NCBI GenBank assembly: GCA_008638375.1
Contig: CM018035.1
Span: 24,974,807-25,038,806 of the forward strand
Source: Nyssa sinensis
Lineage: Eukaryota; Streptophyta; Magnoliopsida; Cornales; Nyssaceae
Reading direction: 5' to 3'
Length of the DNA: 64,000 nucleotides
Both the position numbers and the translations under genes were made by a program. Positions within the stretch are counted from its first letter, which is position 1, and each line of letters opens with the position of its first letter. Positions 48,264 through 58,466 of this stretch are shown one piece after another. The notes beneath the pieces are model-generated. The model saw only the letters and a list, made by a program, of their open reading frames with translations, made no database searches and was not told the DNA's origin.

Positions 48264-48505
48264 CCTCTTTAACTTGGAGTCCTCGTATGACTTCCCCTCA
48301 GCAACATACCTTGGAGGTTGCTCCATGTACACCTTTTCTTGTAGGTCACCATGTAAGAAGGCATTCTAAATGTCCAGTTGATACCCTCTTTAACCTGCAA
48401 GCCTTGTGTGACTTCCCCTCGGCAACATACCTTGGAGGTTGCTCCATATACACTTTTTTCTTGTAGGTCACCATGGAAGAAGGCATTCCTAATGTCTAGC
48501 TGAGA
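48264..48505. repeat. 121-bp tandem duplication in copia RT
   Basis: Units 48264-48384 and 48385-48505 both carry 'gacttcccctc(a/g)gcaacataccttgg' and 'cttgtaggtcaccatg(t/g)aag'. They duplicate the NAFLHGDLQE catalytic-domain motif. Confidence 0.9.
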
Positions 48506-49688
48506 CAAAGACCACCCTTACACCCTACAAATAGTAGGAAATGAACAGATTTAAGACAAGTCATTGGGGAAAAGGTCTAAATGTTTGAGTATGTCCCTTG
48601 GCAACCAAATGATCCTTCAATCTATCGATTGTGCCAATAAATGATATTCCCTATATAGACTCAATCAAAATCAATAGCTTGTTTGCCCAAAGGTAAATAA
48701 GTAAGCTCCCATGTCTTATTGTGGTGTAAGGCAGTTATCTTTTCGCTCACTGCACTCTTCCACCTAGGTGAAGATAGGCCCCGAGTATAAAAATGTGGGA
48801 CAAAATCAGATGACGAGGAACTAACAAACAAAAAGTGTGAGATAGATTAGAAAAAGCAACAACTTTATGAATGGGATGACTAGTACAAAGTATCACCTTT
48901 ACACAAAGTAATAGGAAGATCATCACAATCAGGAGACTGGCAAGGAGGAGGCAGCCAGACAAAAGAGAGTGTGGCGGAGGCAAATAGGCAATGGAGCAGG
49001 TGGAACAAATAGTGGAGCTTGAGAAGGTTATGATGATATCAAAACTTGTGGCCTTCCCCCTCGTAGACTTTGAAGTGGCTTCTGAGTTAATGTAGAGTAA
49101 ATAGGATTAGTTCTACATAAAGAATTAGATATTGGTAAATGAAGAGAAACCAAAGGACTTCCTAATACATTAGAGTCCAGTGCATTGCCTTGGAAAGAAA
49201 GAAAGAGACTCATAGAAGGTAAAAATCAGAACAAAGAAAGTATTTCTTGATTATGGGATTCCAACATTTATAATTATAACCTTTTTTAGTACGAGAATAT
49301 CCCACACATGCACTTAATTGCCAAAGCATCCAACTTCTCACTACTTTGGGTAACATCATGAGCAAAACAAACACATCCAAACCCATCGGGAAGTAACCCA
49401 TGTAAAGGACATTTAGGGTACAATACGGAAGGAATTTGTCCCCTAAGAATAAAGGAAGACATTCTATTAATAAGATAACAAGCAGTTGGGACAGCATGCC
49501 TCCAAATTTTTTTATAAATTTTTATTTAAAGGATCGTGGTTCAAGCTTCAAGCAAGTTTTGTTTTCCTTTATGAACTTAAACATATAGAGAATGACCTAA
49601 TAATGTATATAAAACTCTCACATGCTCTCTCACGTGCAACCCCATCTCACACGTGTTGAAGCAAATAGACACCGACAAACTGAGCAGA

Positions 49689-50040
49689 TACACTAATAAA
49701 CAGAGGTTGTAGTAAACAGAACAGGGGATAGAGAGACTAGAGCCCAAGATGCAAGAGCTCTTAGAACAAAGGTTATAAGAAAAGATAAATAATGAGTGAG
49801 AATCAGTGTAAGATAGACTGACTCCTCAAAAATGTGGAATTACAAGATTATCCCTCTGAATAGAGACACTAATAAACAGAGTTAGTACTAAACTGGACAG
49901 GAGATAGAGAGACAAGAACCCAAGACCCCTTAGAACAAAGGTTATGAGAAAAGAGAACTAACGACTGAGAATCAGTGTAACATAGACTGACTCTAAAAGT
50001 ATATTATAACTGACAAATAGATGTGGAATTACAAGATTAC
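49689..50040. repeat. 178-bp tandem duplication in copia leader-like DNA
   Basis: Units start at 49689 and 49867 with 'cactaataaacagag' and share 'gatagagagac(t/a)ag', 'cttagaacaaaggttat' and 'gagaatcagtgtaa(g/c)atagactgactc'. Together with the RT and RNase H duplications, it shows repeated local duplication within one dead element. Confidence 0.85.
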
Positions 50041-50080
50041 CCCTCGGTTTATATTTATAACACATAACTCTCCCACAAGA

Positions 50081-50780
50081 CATAAAGGGATTCTTTACTT
50101 TCTTGCACTGTATTGATGTCCTATTTGTTTTATAAAAATGTGCATATTAAATGGGTTGCATGGGTAGTTTTTGCACTTATCGTTATTTTTTTGCACTTAT
50201 CATCTAAATTTCATATGTATAAATGAAAATATAATCTAAGGCAGCATCAAGATAATATTTCAAATGTATTTTTCTTGCATTTGGAACCAGAAAAGCAAGA
50301 AAACAAATTGAAAAATTCATGTTTAGGAAAGGACATTAGTGGTAAATGATAATATTATCCTGTAAGTGAAAATGTTAAAATTGCGCCTTACTCTTGAAGA
50401 AAAAAAGTTATTTTGGAAAAAAAAAACCTTTCCCTCCCAACACCACCACTACAATCAGCATTTCAATGCTTTTTTTTCCTTTCTCAATATAGATCTACTG
50501 CTTTTATTGTTTTGCAATAGCACCTCAGAAAATCTTAACAAATGAGAAAAAACCATTAATGTGATGCAATCCTGTCTTTTGAGTTGTATCTATCATTTAA
50601 CTTCAATCTAGATGCAGTGGGTGAAAATAATTTAGGAAGAGCCTTGAACTTCTCGTTTCTTCACCAGTCTTCTCTATATATATGCATATCTTTTCTCCAT
50701 CTAATGGCTTTCTTCTTTTATTTGTTTTAATTGTGTGCTTATATAAAAAAATTGTTGTAATTGTGCTTATGTTTATCCAG
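50081..50780. other. 3' end of the intron, nothing recognised
   Basis: AT-rich DNA without repeats or ORFs of note. The last 100 bases are pyrimidine-rich and lead into the TTTATCCAG acceptor at 50780. Confidence 0.6.
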
Positions 50781-51587
50781 GTTGGAGTTTTATCTGCATG
50801 TAGTCATACCGGCTTGGTAGACAGAGGCACAGAATATTTTTATTCAATGAATCAGGATTATGGCATAACTGCAAATTCAAAGCACTATACTTGCATGATT
50901 GATCTTTTGGGTCGAGCTGGGCGCCTAGATGATGCCCATAATCTAATGAAAAACATGCCTTTTGAGCCAGATGCTGCAACATGGGGTGCGCTACTTGGGG
51001 CGAGCAGGATTCATGGCAATACTGAATTGGGAGAAAAGGCTGCGGAGATTATATTTGAGATGGAGCCTCATAATGCAGGAATGTATGTTCTTCTCTCAAA
51101 TTTATATGCAGCGTCTGGTAGATGGGGTGATGTTGGTAAGATGAGATTGAGAATGAGGGATACGGGGGTAAGAAAAGTTCCTGGGTATAGTTGGGTTGAA
51201 GTGCAAAACAAGATTCATACATTTACAGTTGGGGACTCCTCGCATCCAGATAGCGGTAGAATATATGCCTTCTTAGAAGAGTTGGAATTAAGGATGAAGA
51301 AGGAGGGCTATGTTTCTTCTACTAAATTGGTTTTACATGATGTGGAAGAGGAGGAAAAGGAGCATATGCTCAAGCATCACAGTGAAAAGTTGGCGGTTGC
51401 ATTTGGGATTCTGACCATACCAGATGGGAGACCAATCCGTGTTATGAAGAATTTAAGGGTGTGTGCAGACTGCCACACTGCAATCAAACATATATCCAAG
51501 ATTGTGGGAAGATTGATAATCCTAAGGGATTCTAACCGCTTTCACCACTTCAATGGTGGTATATGTTCTTGTGGGGATTACTGGTGA
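50781..51587 (+). CDS. PPR-DYW protein, exon 2 (E and DYW domains)
   Basis: Adds 268 residues, making the protein about 779 residues; At4g02750 is about 780 by memory. The segment starts with the last PPR phrase ([16 protein letters not shown]), then the E region ([38 protein letters not shown]) and a DYW deaminase domain. The zinc/catalytic signature HSEK (HxE) and CADCH (CxxCH) are both present, and the protein ends NRFHHFNGG...CSCGDYW. All key DYW residues are intact, arguing that the gene was functional until very recently or still is. Reading through upstream of 50781 is intronic. Confidence 0.92.
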   Translation, partial: VGVLSACSHTGLVDRGTEYFYSMNQDYGITANSKHYTCMIDLLGRAGRLDDAHNLMKNMPFEPDAATWGALLGASRIHGNTELGEKAAEIIFEMEPHNAGMYVLLSNLYAASGRWGDVGKMRLRMRDTGVRKVPGYSWVEVQNKIHTFTVGDSSHPDSGRIYAFLEELELRMKKEGYVSSTKLVLHDVEEEEKEHMLKHHSEKLAVAFGILTIPDGRPIRVMKNLRVCADCHTAIKHISKIVGRLIILRDSNRFHHFNGGICSCGDYW

Positions 51588-53260
51588 GAATGAAGAGAGG
51601 AAAAATGAGAAAGAGAAAGGGATTTCATACAAATTTACTCTTAAAGTTTGAATCTTATTGGGATGAGAATCTTTAGAACTCAGGATTCAAGGTTTTTTCT
51701 AATACCTTCAAGGAATGAATGAGAGATGACATTCTTGCACCCAGATTACCATTTCCGTAAAGGTTTACTGGGAGAAAATGAAGTGACATTGGAGTTATTT
51801 AAAAAACTTGAGATGATCAAAATGTACCGACATCTATAGAAATGCATTGAATACAATTACTTTGTGATTAATTATCTCATCTATGTTCTAATACCAATTC
51901 ATAAAGATGCCAGAATGCAAAATAAAGAGAAAATTCATTTGTTGAATTCATCAACAAAGCAAGAAAAGCAGAAAAAGTTCAGCTGATTATATAGAGGTGA
52001 AGAGATCTGAATATTTATTCTTTGGTGTTGCCGTATAATTACCCTATGTAAAAACAAGTCTTTCAATGACTTCATCCTCCGTATTTAGTTTCCAAGCTTA
52101 TCTTGCAGGTATTTGATTATTCTATTATAGCCAGCTTTCCTGTGCCAAAGCACAAGAGCGACATTAAAAGAGAGAAAATGTACTGGAAACTCTTGCAGGA
52201 CCCAGTTTCTAACGACTGCATATACCAAACTTGTCCTACTCTTTCGAGCATCTCCAACAGGATTGATATCAACACTATGCTGCAGTTCCATATACAAGCA
52301 AAAGAGACCTTCCCTTGTACCTTGGTTACAATGTTAATGGTATTTAACTACAGTTTGACGCGAAAGCCAATCTTCTGTGCAGCAATTAAGAGCCAATCTT
52401 CTGTACATTTTCTCTCTCATGGATTCTCTGCCTTTCTTTGTGGAAAGAAATGATGGCTGATGCAATTAAGAGCCGATCCAGCATGATTCTCTACACATTT
52501 CATGGCAAAAATATCTGCAAACCACTACCTGATGAGGAATGCATGATGAAAATGAATGTAATATGACAACATCCCATTTTGACAGAGGAAAAATAGGAAG
52601 CAAAAAAATTCTGTACACCACTATGCAATGTGTATTACGGGCTGGGGACAACTTGTCATCTATCTAACTTGATTGGGTCTGCTTCATACTTCAAGAATTC
52701 TACTGCACTCCTCTCTTTTGGCATGGCATCAGTCTAATGTTGCTTCTGAATTCAGCAATTGGACTTGCAATCAGCTCTGCCCGTAAGCTACTCTTGTCAT
52801 GTTTAAATGTAAATTAGAAGGTATTATGCTATTGCGTTTGTTTTAAGCATTTTCATTTTATTGATTCAGATTCCTTTCGTTGCTGCAATAATGAATTGAA
52901 GTGCATACGTTTCTTCAATTTGAAAATCTCAACAGAATTGATGAAAGAATGAAGTGAGGTGTGTATGCTACATGGAAGTGCCAACTTTTGAATCCACAGT
53001 GGCAAAAATTGGGATATTAATTTGCGAATCTTGGGGTTAAAAACTAATTTGGAATTTTTAATTTTTTAGAATTAATATTAAAGAGGTCATAAAAGTCTAA
53101 TTTATGGCCAAAAGTAGTGTTTCCAACCACTGGCAGTTTGCTTCATAAAAAACTCATAATGGCGCTGATCTTGGTATCTCAGCTTTTTGAATTGGGGTAC
53201 TGGCAGTGAATATTTGAATTCAATTGCATTATATTTATATATTCTCTCCTTATCAAATTG
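51588..53260. other. Downstream region, probable 3' UTR then unrecognised DNA
   Basis: No convincing gene. A 116-codon open frame at 52103-52453 matches nothing recognised and overlaps one on the other strand. The first few hundred bases probably hold the PPR 3' UTR; no polyadenylation signal could be chosen with confidence. Confidence 0.5.
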
Positions 53261-53265
53261 AAATA

Positions 53266-54000
53266 TTTTTTTTTTCTGATAAGTAAAAATTATATTATAT
53301 TCATAATGTACCAATGGTGTGCACTCATATAAAACCAAAACTCTACATCAATAGTCTAATTGTGTTAAAAAAAAAGGTACAAAATTCTCCATAGACAACA
53401 CCTAACCTCTTGAAATAAAAAAATAAAGAATGCTCAACACAAGGACCTTAACATTCCAAAAGGGGGATAACAACTTATAACAATTTGGTTCCTTTACTTA
53501 TAAAAAGGAAAAACTGCGGTTCTTTTCCTTTCAAACAACCCACTGGAGGCGCAAAAGGAGCTATTCACCATGCCCCTCTCTCCCTTTTACTAATTGTTCT
53601 TCCTCTCCAAGTAGATAAATAAAACCTCCAAAGTGGTTGAGGGTTTGAACTCCAAAAAAGCCAAGAAAAAGAATCCAATCGATCCACGTTACTGGACAAT
53701 GGATCATATGAATGTTTAATGGTTTCGTCATTCTGTTTGCATATGCAGCACCGATTTACAATGATTTGGAGCCTTTGACACAAATTGTCTATAGTCAAAA
53801 TCTTCTCTAATGCTGCAAATTCTCCAAGACATGCTACCTTCATAGGTGCTTTTGATTGCCAAATAAATCCTCAAGGGAGCTCCGGTCTCCCTTCGCCCAT
53901 CACAACCTTGTAAAAAGATTTGACTTCTTCATACTCCCCTCTCCTAGACCTAAGCCACCATAGAAAATCCTCTTCCCTATCAGGAATGACCTGCCTATAT
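53266..54000 (-). pseudogene. L1 LINE 3' remnant (zinc-binding RT domain)
   Basis: On the minus strand, 53995-53565 encodes a decayed L1 ORF2 C-terminal region: RSRRGEYEEVKSFYKVV-like, then KVACLGEFAALEKILTIDNLCQR and NRCCICKQNDETIKH, the plant LINE zinc-binding RT domain with its C-x2-C and His ligands. About 53340-53276 matches L1 3' UTR style ('gagtgcacaccattggtac...ttacttatc'), ending in A10 (plus-strand T10, 53266-53275). A SINE inserted at 54012 marks the last recognised point. Confidence 0.7.
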
Positions 54001-54011
54001 AATGGTCATGG

Positions 54012-54252
54012 ATAACCCTAAGGGGTAGCTCAATGGCAAAAAGCAGCCAAGGTAAGTGCCTTGCAAGCACAAATCTCAGGTTCTATTCTCACTGAGTGCA
54101 ATCCCTTTGGGGTCACCCCAGGGTCAAAAAAGGCCTGCTTTACCTAGTGTTGTAGGTGGGGGTGCTGCAACAGTCCCAGGTTTACGCTTGGCCATGCGAT
54201 CGAAAGTTGCGGTTGGTGCTGTAGGTTCCTGGGTTATCAATATATATATATA
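54012..54252 (+). mobile_element. tRNA-derived SINE with 11-bp TSD
   Basis: The 241-bp element is flanked by perfect 11-bp repeats AATGGTCATGG (54001-54011 and 54253-54263). Near its 5' end it has a pol III A box (GGGTAGCTCAATGGC, 54022-54036) and a B box (CAGGTTCTATTCTC, about 54079-54092), so the head is tRNA-like. The 3' end is a (TA)n tail. It carries no ORF and would depend on LINE machinery; it sits in an L1 remnant. It may belong to a known plant SINE family, but the family was not identified. Confidence 0.8.
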
Positions 54253-54263
54253 AATGGTCATGG

Positions 54264-55776
54264 TTGGGGACATGTTTCCCGTTTTGATACAGGAAATGCC
54301 TATTGTACTAACAACTATATACATGAACTCTTCTAGATGGATTGAAATATCCTCGTGTTGAACATGACACTTGGACATGGGTACGGGATATGTGTCCAAA
54401 TGTCTGGTCATGCCCTTGATGCCATGCCCTCCATTTCAAATTTACTGTATAAGTGTCCATAAAACTCTCTTATCCTGTTCCTTTAATTGCATAATTGCTT
54501 CAAAATTATAATGAGCACTCTGTTACATAAAAGCACATTTAACTCTAAAAATGTAAGAAGGATCACAATTCCCACAATTCGCTCTCCCCTCCTAGTGAAT
54601 TGCAAGTTAGATCACACAATCCAAATCACGATTTGGAATGCAAGATTTAGCATTCTAATATAAAAAATCAAAAGCCCTAAAAAATCATACAACAAGAAGG
54701 AAAATACATACATACATCGTTGAATTTTTATTTTATAATGACTTTGATTCATTGAAAATTTTCCATTGTATATATATCAATATTATTAGAAACACAATCA
54801 AAAAAATATCATGTTCCAAATAAATGTATTTCGTTTCAACAAAGTGATCCGAAGAAGCCTACTTCTGACGTACCACATTCTATGACAAGTGACGACTACG
54901 TTCCCGTTTCCGTTTTATGTACCATAATGATCCATGTTCCAGTTAACATTGAGAAGGATATTAAAAAGTATGATGTTTGGCTGGGTCCTTGGTTTTGGGG
55001 ATTTGGTACATCCAACTCTTGACACATACCCACATCCAATGCACATACACTAGTTCATATAACATAGTTCCTGTTTCAGCAACCAAATCTGGTCCATTTA
55101 GCAGATCGCCACTATTGCTAGCTTTTAATCATGCTATATTGGTATTTAGATTAAACTGATAAAAAAATGGTATTTGGATTAAAGTGCAATAAAAAACTTA
55201 TGATGTTCCTTTTCAAAAAATATTTAAAAAATGAATGGATTGGAATATAGTTTATAAATCAAAGTGCTCATATTTGTATTCACTATTAAGAGGTTATCTA
55301 CTCTTTCACTTCATTTTCCTTTGATGAGTTTTTATATTTGTTGATACTTCAATTTTGATTTGGTCACTATCTCATTTAGCTTGAAATGCTTCAGTTTGGT
55401 TCTTCTTGTTTCTTTATTTTTTTAAATTCCTTTAGTATGTTTTTGAAGTATTGATAGTATTTATTTGATTTACACACGAAGATGTATCTCCTATAAATTG
55501 AAATATCATGATGCGTATTTATTAGAGCATAATTGACCACTATAAAATAGTCCATGATGATTCACTAAATTAGTAAATTATATGCATACTGTAGAGGTAT
55601 ACATTCTACTACCCCTTGGAAATATGACATAGAAGTTGAAAACAAATACGTCTTATAAAATGAAAAGTTAACTCAAGCCTCAAGGTGATTCCCAATCGCC
55701 TTGAAATATTGCATAATTTGGTTGAATGAATATTTGACAAAGAATCTTCTCATGATATATTATCAATTTTATATAT
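54264..55776. other. Intergenic DNA, nothing firm
   Basis: AT-rich DNA between the SINE and the copia element. Phrases at 54355-54420 and 54895-54930 ('gttcccgtttccgttttatg') resemble MITE ends, but no inverted repeats or duplications could be paired. No gene is seen. Confidence 0.5.
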
Positions 55777-56062
55777 TGTTGGCAAATCCCTATTTGATTC
55801 GGTTGACTCGGTAAATAGGGAAACAAATCCCTATTTGATTCGGTTGACTCGGTAAACAGGGAATTTATTTCCCTTTAAAGCTGAAATTGTATAGCATGTA
55901 AACTTTGATTTTTTTTCTTTTATAACTGCTGTTAATTAGGCCCTAATCTTTAGAGATTGTTTCTTGATTTCATGTTGATTTAGTTTCCTAAAATAGTGGC
56001 CATTGTACTTTATATATTTTGTATTTTTTCCTCAGTTAAAATATAAGAAAGATATCTGTCTA
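55777..56062 (+). mobile_element. Ty1/copia 5' LTR
   Basis: The 286-bp LTR begins TGTTGGCAAATCCC. The flanking 5-mer TATAT (55772-55776) recurs at 60975-60979. It starts with a 41-bp tandem duplication (55783-55864). Compared by eye with the 3' LTR, it has about 20 substitutions and one indel (roughly 7%), so the insertion is not recent. The LTR ends TCTA rather than CA, with the PBS two bases downstream. Confidence 0.9.
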
Positions 56063-56064
56063 TA

Positions 56065-56076
56065 TGGTATCAGAGC
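56065..56076 (+). other. Primer-binding site of the copia element
   Basis: TGGTATCAGAGC, the site complementary to the 3' end of initiator tRNA-Met used by most plant copia elements. Confidence 0.92.
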
Positions 56077-56175
56077 CCTAGCTTTTTTCTGCTTTTGTTT
56101 CTTCTTCTATACCGAGTATTTTTTTTTTTTTTGCACAACCTTCATTGCTGATTGTAGAATATCTCTTGGCCTTCA

Positions 56176-57148
56176 TTGCCTGTAATCCCTGGCCTTCTAT
56201 TGTCTTCAAATACTTCAATCTCAACCCCGAAAAATCTTACAATGTATGTCACATCCGAAACCACCGTTCCAACCAACACCGAGTCAAATCAATCTGTCCA
56301 GACTTCACATGATGAATATCAGAACCTAAAACCATCATACCGACTCAATAGAAGAAATTATTTGGTATGGTCCAAATGGGTAAGGACGTATTTGAAGGGT
56401 AAGAGACAACTCAGCCATCTGATTGGTCCTGTGCCGAGTCAAGATGATCCAAAGTTCGAGGCTTGGGATGTGGAAGACTCCCCAATTATGTCATGGCTCT
56501 GGAATTTGATGCAACCAGAAACAAGTGGAACCTGCATGTTTTTGACAACTGTGAGAGAAATATGGGACACCGTGAAGCAGACCTGCTCTAAAGTTAAGGA
56601 ATGTTGCCTTGGTTTATGAAACTAAAACCAAGATTCACTCAACAAAACAAGGTACAAAGTCTGTTACCGAGTACTATAACACTTTGAAAGGCTTATGGTT
56701 TGAACTCGATTACTATCAAAACGTTAAGATGAAGTGCAGTGATGATGCCGTTATGATGTTAAAATTTGTGAAAAGCGAAAGAATTTATGAGTTTTTGGTT
56801 GGACTCAATGTGGAATTTGATCAAATTCAGGTGCAAGTGCTTGGAAAAGAAGCTTTACCTCCTTTGAATGAGGTATTTTCTGTCATACGCGTTGAAGAGG
56901 GAAGGAGAACCGTAATGTTGGATACTCCTACTGATGAAGGATCTGCCCTGGCCGTGGTTAAGCCACCATCTCCAAACAAATTCAAAGGCTTGAACTCAAA
57001 CAATGAGAACAAAGGAGAAATGTACAGGCCACCAATCAATAAAGAGGACCTTTGGTGCAACTATTGCAAGAAACCAAGGCATACTAAGGAGATGTGCTGG
57101 AAATTGAAGGGAAAAACACCATTTGGCAAAAACAACAACACCCAACAG
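56176..57148 (+). pseudogene. Copia gag
   Basis: Two overlapping frames (56176-56619 and 56609-57148) make one gag broken by a frameshift near 56600-56620. Motifs include LNRRNYLVWSKWVRTYLKGK, WLWNLMQPE, EIWDTVKQTCS, then TEYYNTLKGLWFELD, FLVGLN-EFDQIQVQVLGK and a zinc knuckle CNYCKKPRHTKEMC. The knuckle keeps C-x2-C-x4-H-x4-C, with Arg before the His in place of the usual Gly. A TGA stop at 57149 separates it from protease-integrase in the same frame. Confidence 0.9.
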
Positions 57149-57151
57149 TGA

Positions 57152-58466
57152 TATGCTCCATGGGGCAGCCAAGCAAATATTGCCCTTGTTCATGATAAAC
57201 CTATCCAAGACTCAACTAGTAGTAGCTTGGAGATGGGTGAACTAAATAAGGAGGAAATTGAGAAACTCTGGAGCCTCCTTACTTCACTTGACAAACCGGT
57301 TGGCTCATGTTCATTGGCACACTCAGGTAAGTATTCCTTATCTCAAGCCCTTAGTGTCTCAAAGGACTGTACTTTGCATGAAACCTGGGTAATAGACTCG
57401 GGTGCCATAGACCACATGACCAACTCTTCACACTGTTTCACAACATATACCCCATGCCTTGGAAACCAAAAAATCCGTGTTGTTGTTGGAACTCTTGCAT
57501 CTGTGGCAGGCAAAGGAACCATCAATCTTACACCTTCTCTTGCTTTGAAATCTATTCTTCATGTGCCCAAACTTTCTGTAAATCTTTTGTCTATACATCA
57601 GATTACAAAAGATCTAAACTGTAAAGTAACATTTTTTCCCAATCATTGTGTCTTTCAGGAACTGGTTATGGGGAGGACGATTGGGCTTGCTAAAGAGAAG
57701 GAAGGACTCTACTTTCTAGATACTTGTGGTGGCAAGGGCAGTGGCTGTCTATCTTTATCTCATTTCTCAGAAACATTCTCACCAAATAAAGCACAAATTT
57801 GGCTTCATCACTATCGTTTAGGGCATCCTTCTTTCTCTGTACTAAAGACTATGTTTTTTGTTTTATTTCATAATTTGGATGCTAAGTTTTTTCGTTGTGA
57901 AGTATGTCAGTTTCCCAAATATCATCGTGTCTCATTTCTATTGAGTGATAATAAATCTTTATATCCTTTCTCTTTGATTCATACTGATGTGTGGGGGCCT
58001 TCTAGGATTCCAAATATTACTGGAGCTCGTTGGTTTATTTCTTTCATTGATGACTTTACTCCTGTTACTTGGTTGTTTCTTATGAAAAACAAATCTAACG
58101 TTAGTTCTGTTTTCCCTATGTTTCTTAAAATGATTCAAAATCAGTTTGGTGTTCAGATTTAAAATATTAGATCAGACAACTAGAAAGAATATTTTAACCA
58201 GTTTTTGTCACCGTTTTTCCAAAAGGAAGGGATAATACACCAATCATCATGTACAGATACTCCACAACAGAACGGGGTTGCAGAATGAAAAAACCGTCAT
58301 CTTCTTGAAACAACCCAAGCCCTTTTATTTGAGAAACAAGTGCCTAAATCCTATTGGGGGGAAGCTGTGTTGACTGCAGCTCATCTCATAAACCGTCTAC
58401 CTTCAAGAGTATTGGGCAATAAAACTCCTTTTACAATTCTATCCCGAATTCAATAAGTCTACCCAA
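57152..58466 (+). pseudogene. Copia protease and integrase
   Basis: The protease active site is WVIDSGA (about 57388). The integrase zinc domain follows (H-x-RLGHPS ... CEVCQFPK), then the catalytic core beginning LIHTDVWGP with the ARWFISFIDDFT motif, and later DTPQQNGVAE and AHLINRLPSRVLG. Stops occur at 58160 (TAA), 58181 (TAG), 58286 (TGA) and 58454 (TAA), and a +1 frameshift lies at 58456-58467. No active integrase can be made. Confidence 0.9.

Larger units (their letters stand above)
46860..49508 (-). pseudogene. Decayed Ty1/copia element in the PPR intron
   Basis: Minus-strand remnants, in 5'-3' order. Integrase C-terminal region at 49497-49300, with SACVGYSRTKKGYNYKCWNP matching the VFLGYS-x-x-x-KGYK motif. 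Linker at 49213-49028. RT at about 48510-48240 (QLDIRNAFFHGDLQE), present twice in tandem. RNase H at 47698-47486 (GSNLVTWRDKMQNVVARLSTKAEY) and again at 47364-47095 (VAWSSTKVEYWVIAHTICEIL, NNQAAMYVARNLIF). Gag, protease and most of integrase are missing. The segment at 46900-46957 resembles 50020-50075 ('tttatatttataacacataactctcccac') and may be LTR. Confidence 0.75.
41092..50780 (+). other. 9.7 kb phase-0 intron of the PPR-DYW gene
   Basis: The donor is GTAATTTTTG after the codon ATG; the acceptor is TTTATCCAG before GTTGGAG. The joined reading gives the conserved PPR phrase [16 protein letters not shown] in frame with no base lost. Arabidopsis At4g02750 and most PPR genes lack introns here, as far as I know. 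The interior is mostly transposon sequence (Mutator-like and hAT-type MITEs, an L1 remnant, copia remnants). A T-rich run follows the donor at 41099-41117. Confidence 0.85.

Noticed and set aside
52103..52453. 116-codon open frame downstream of the PPR gene
   Set aside because: No recognisable domain, opposed by an open frame on the other strand, no splice or promoter evidence.
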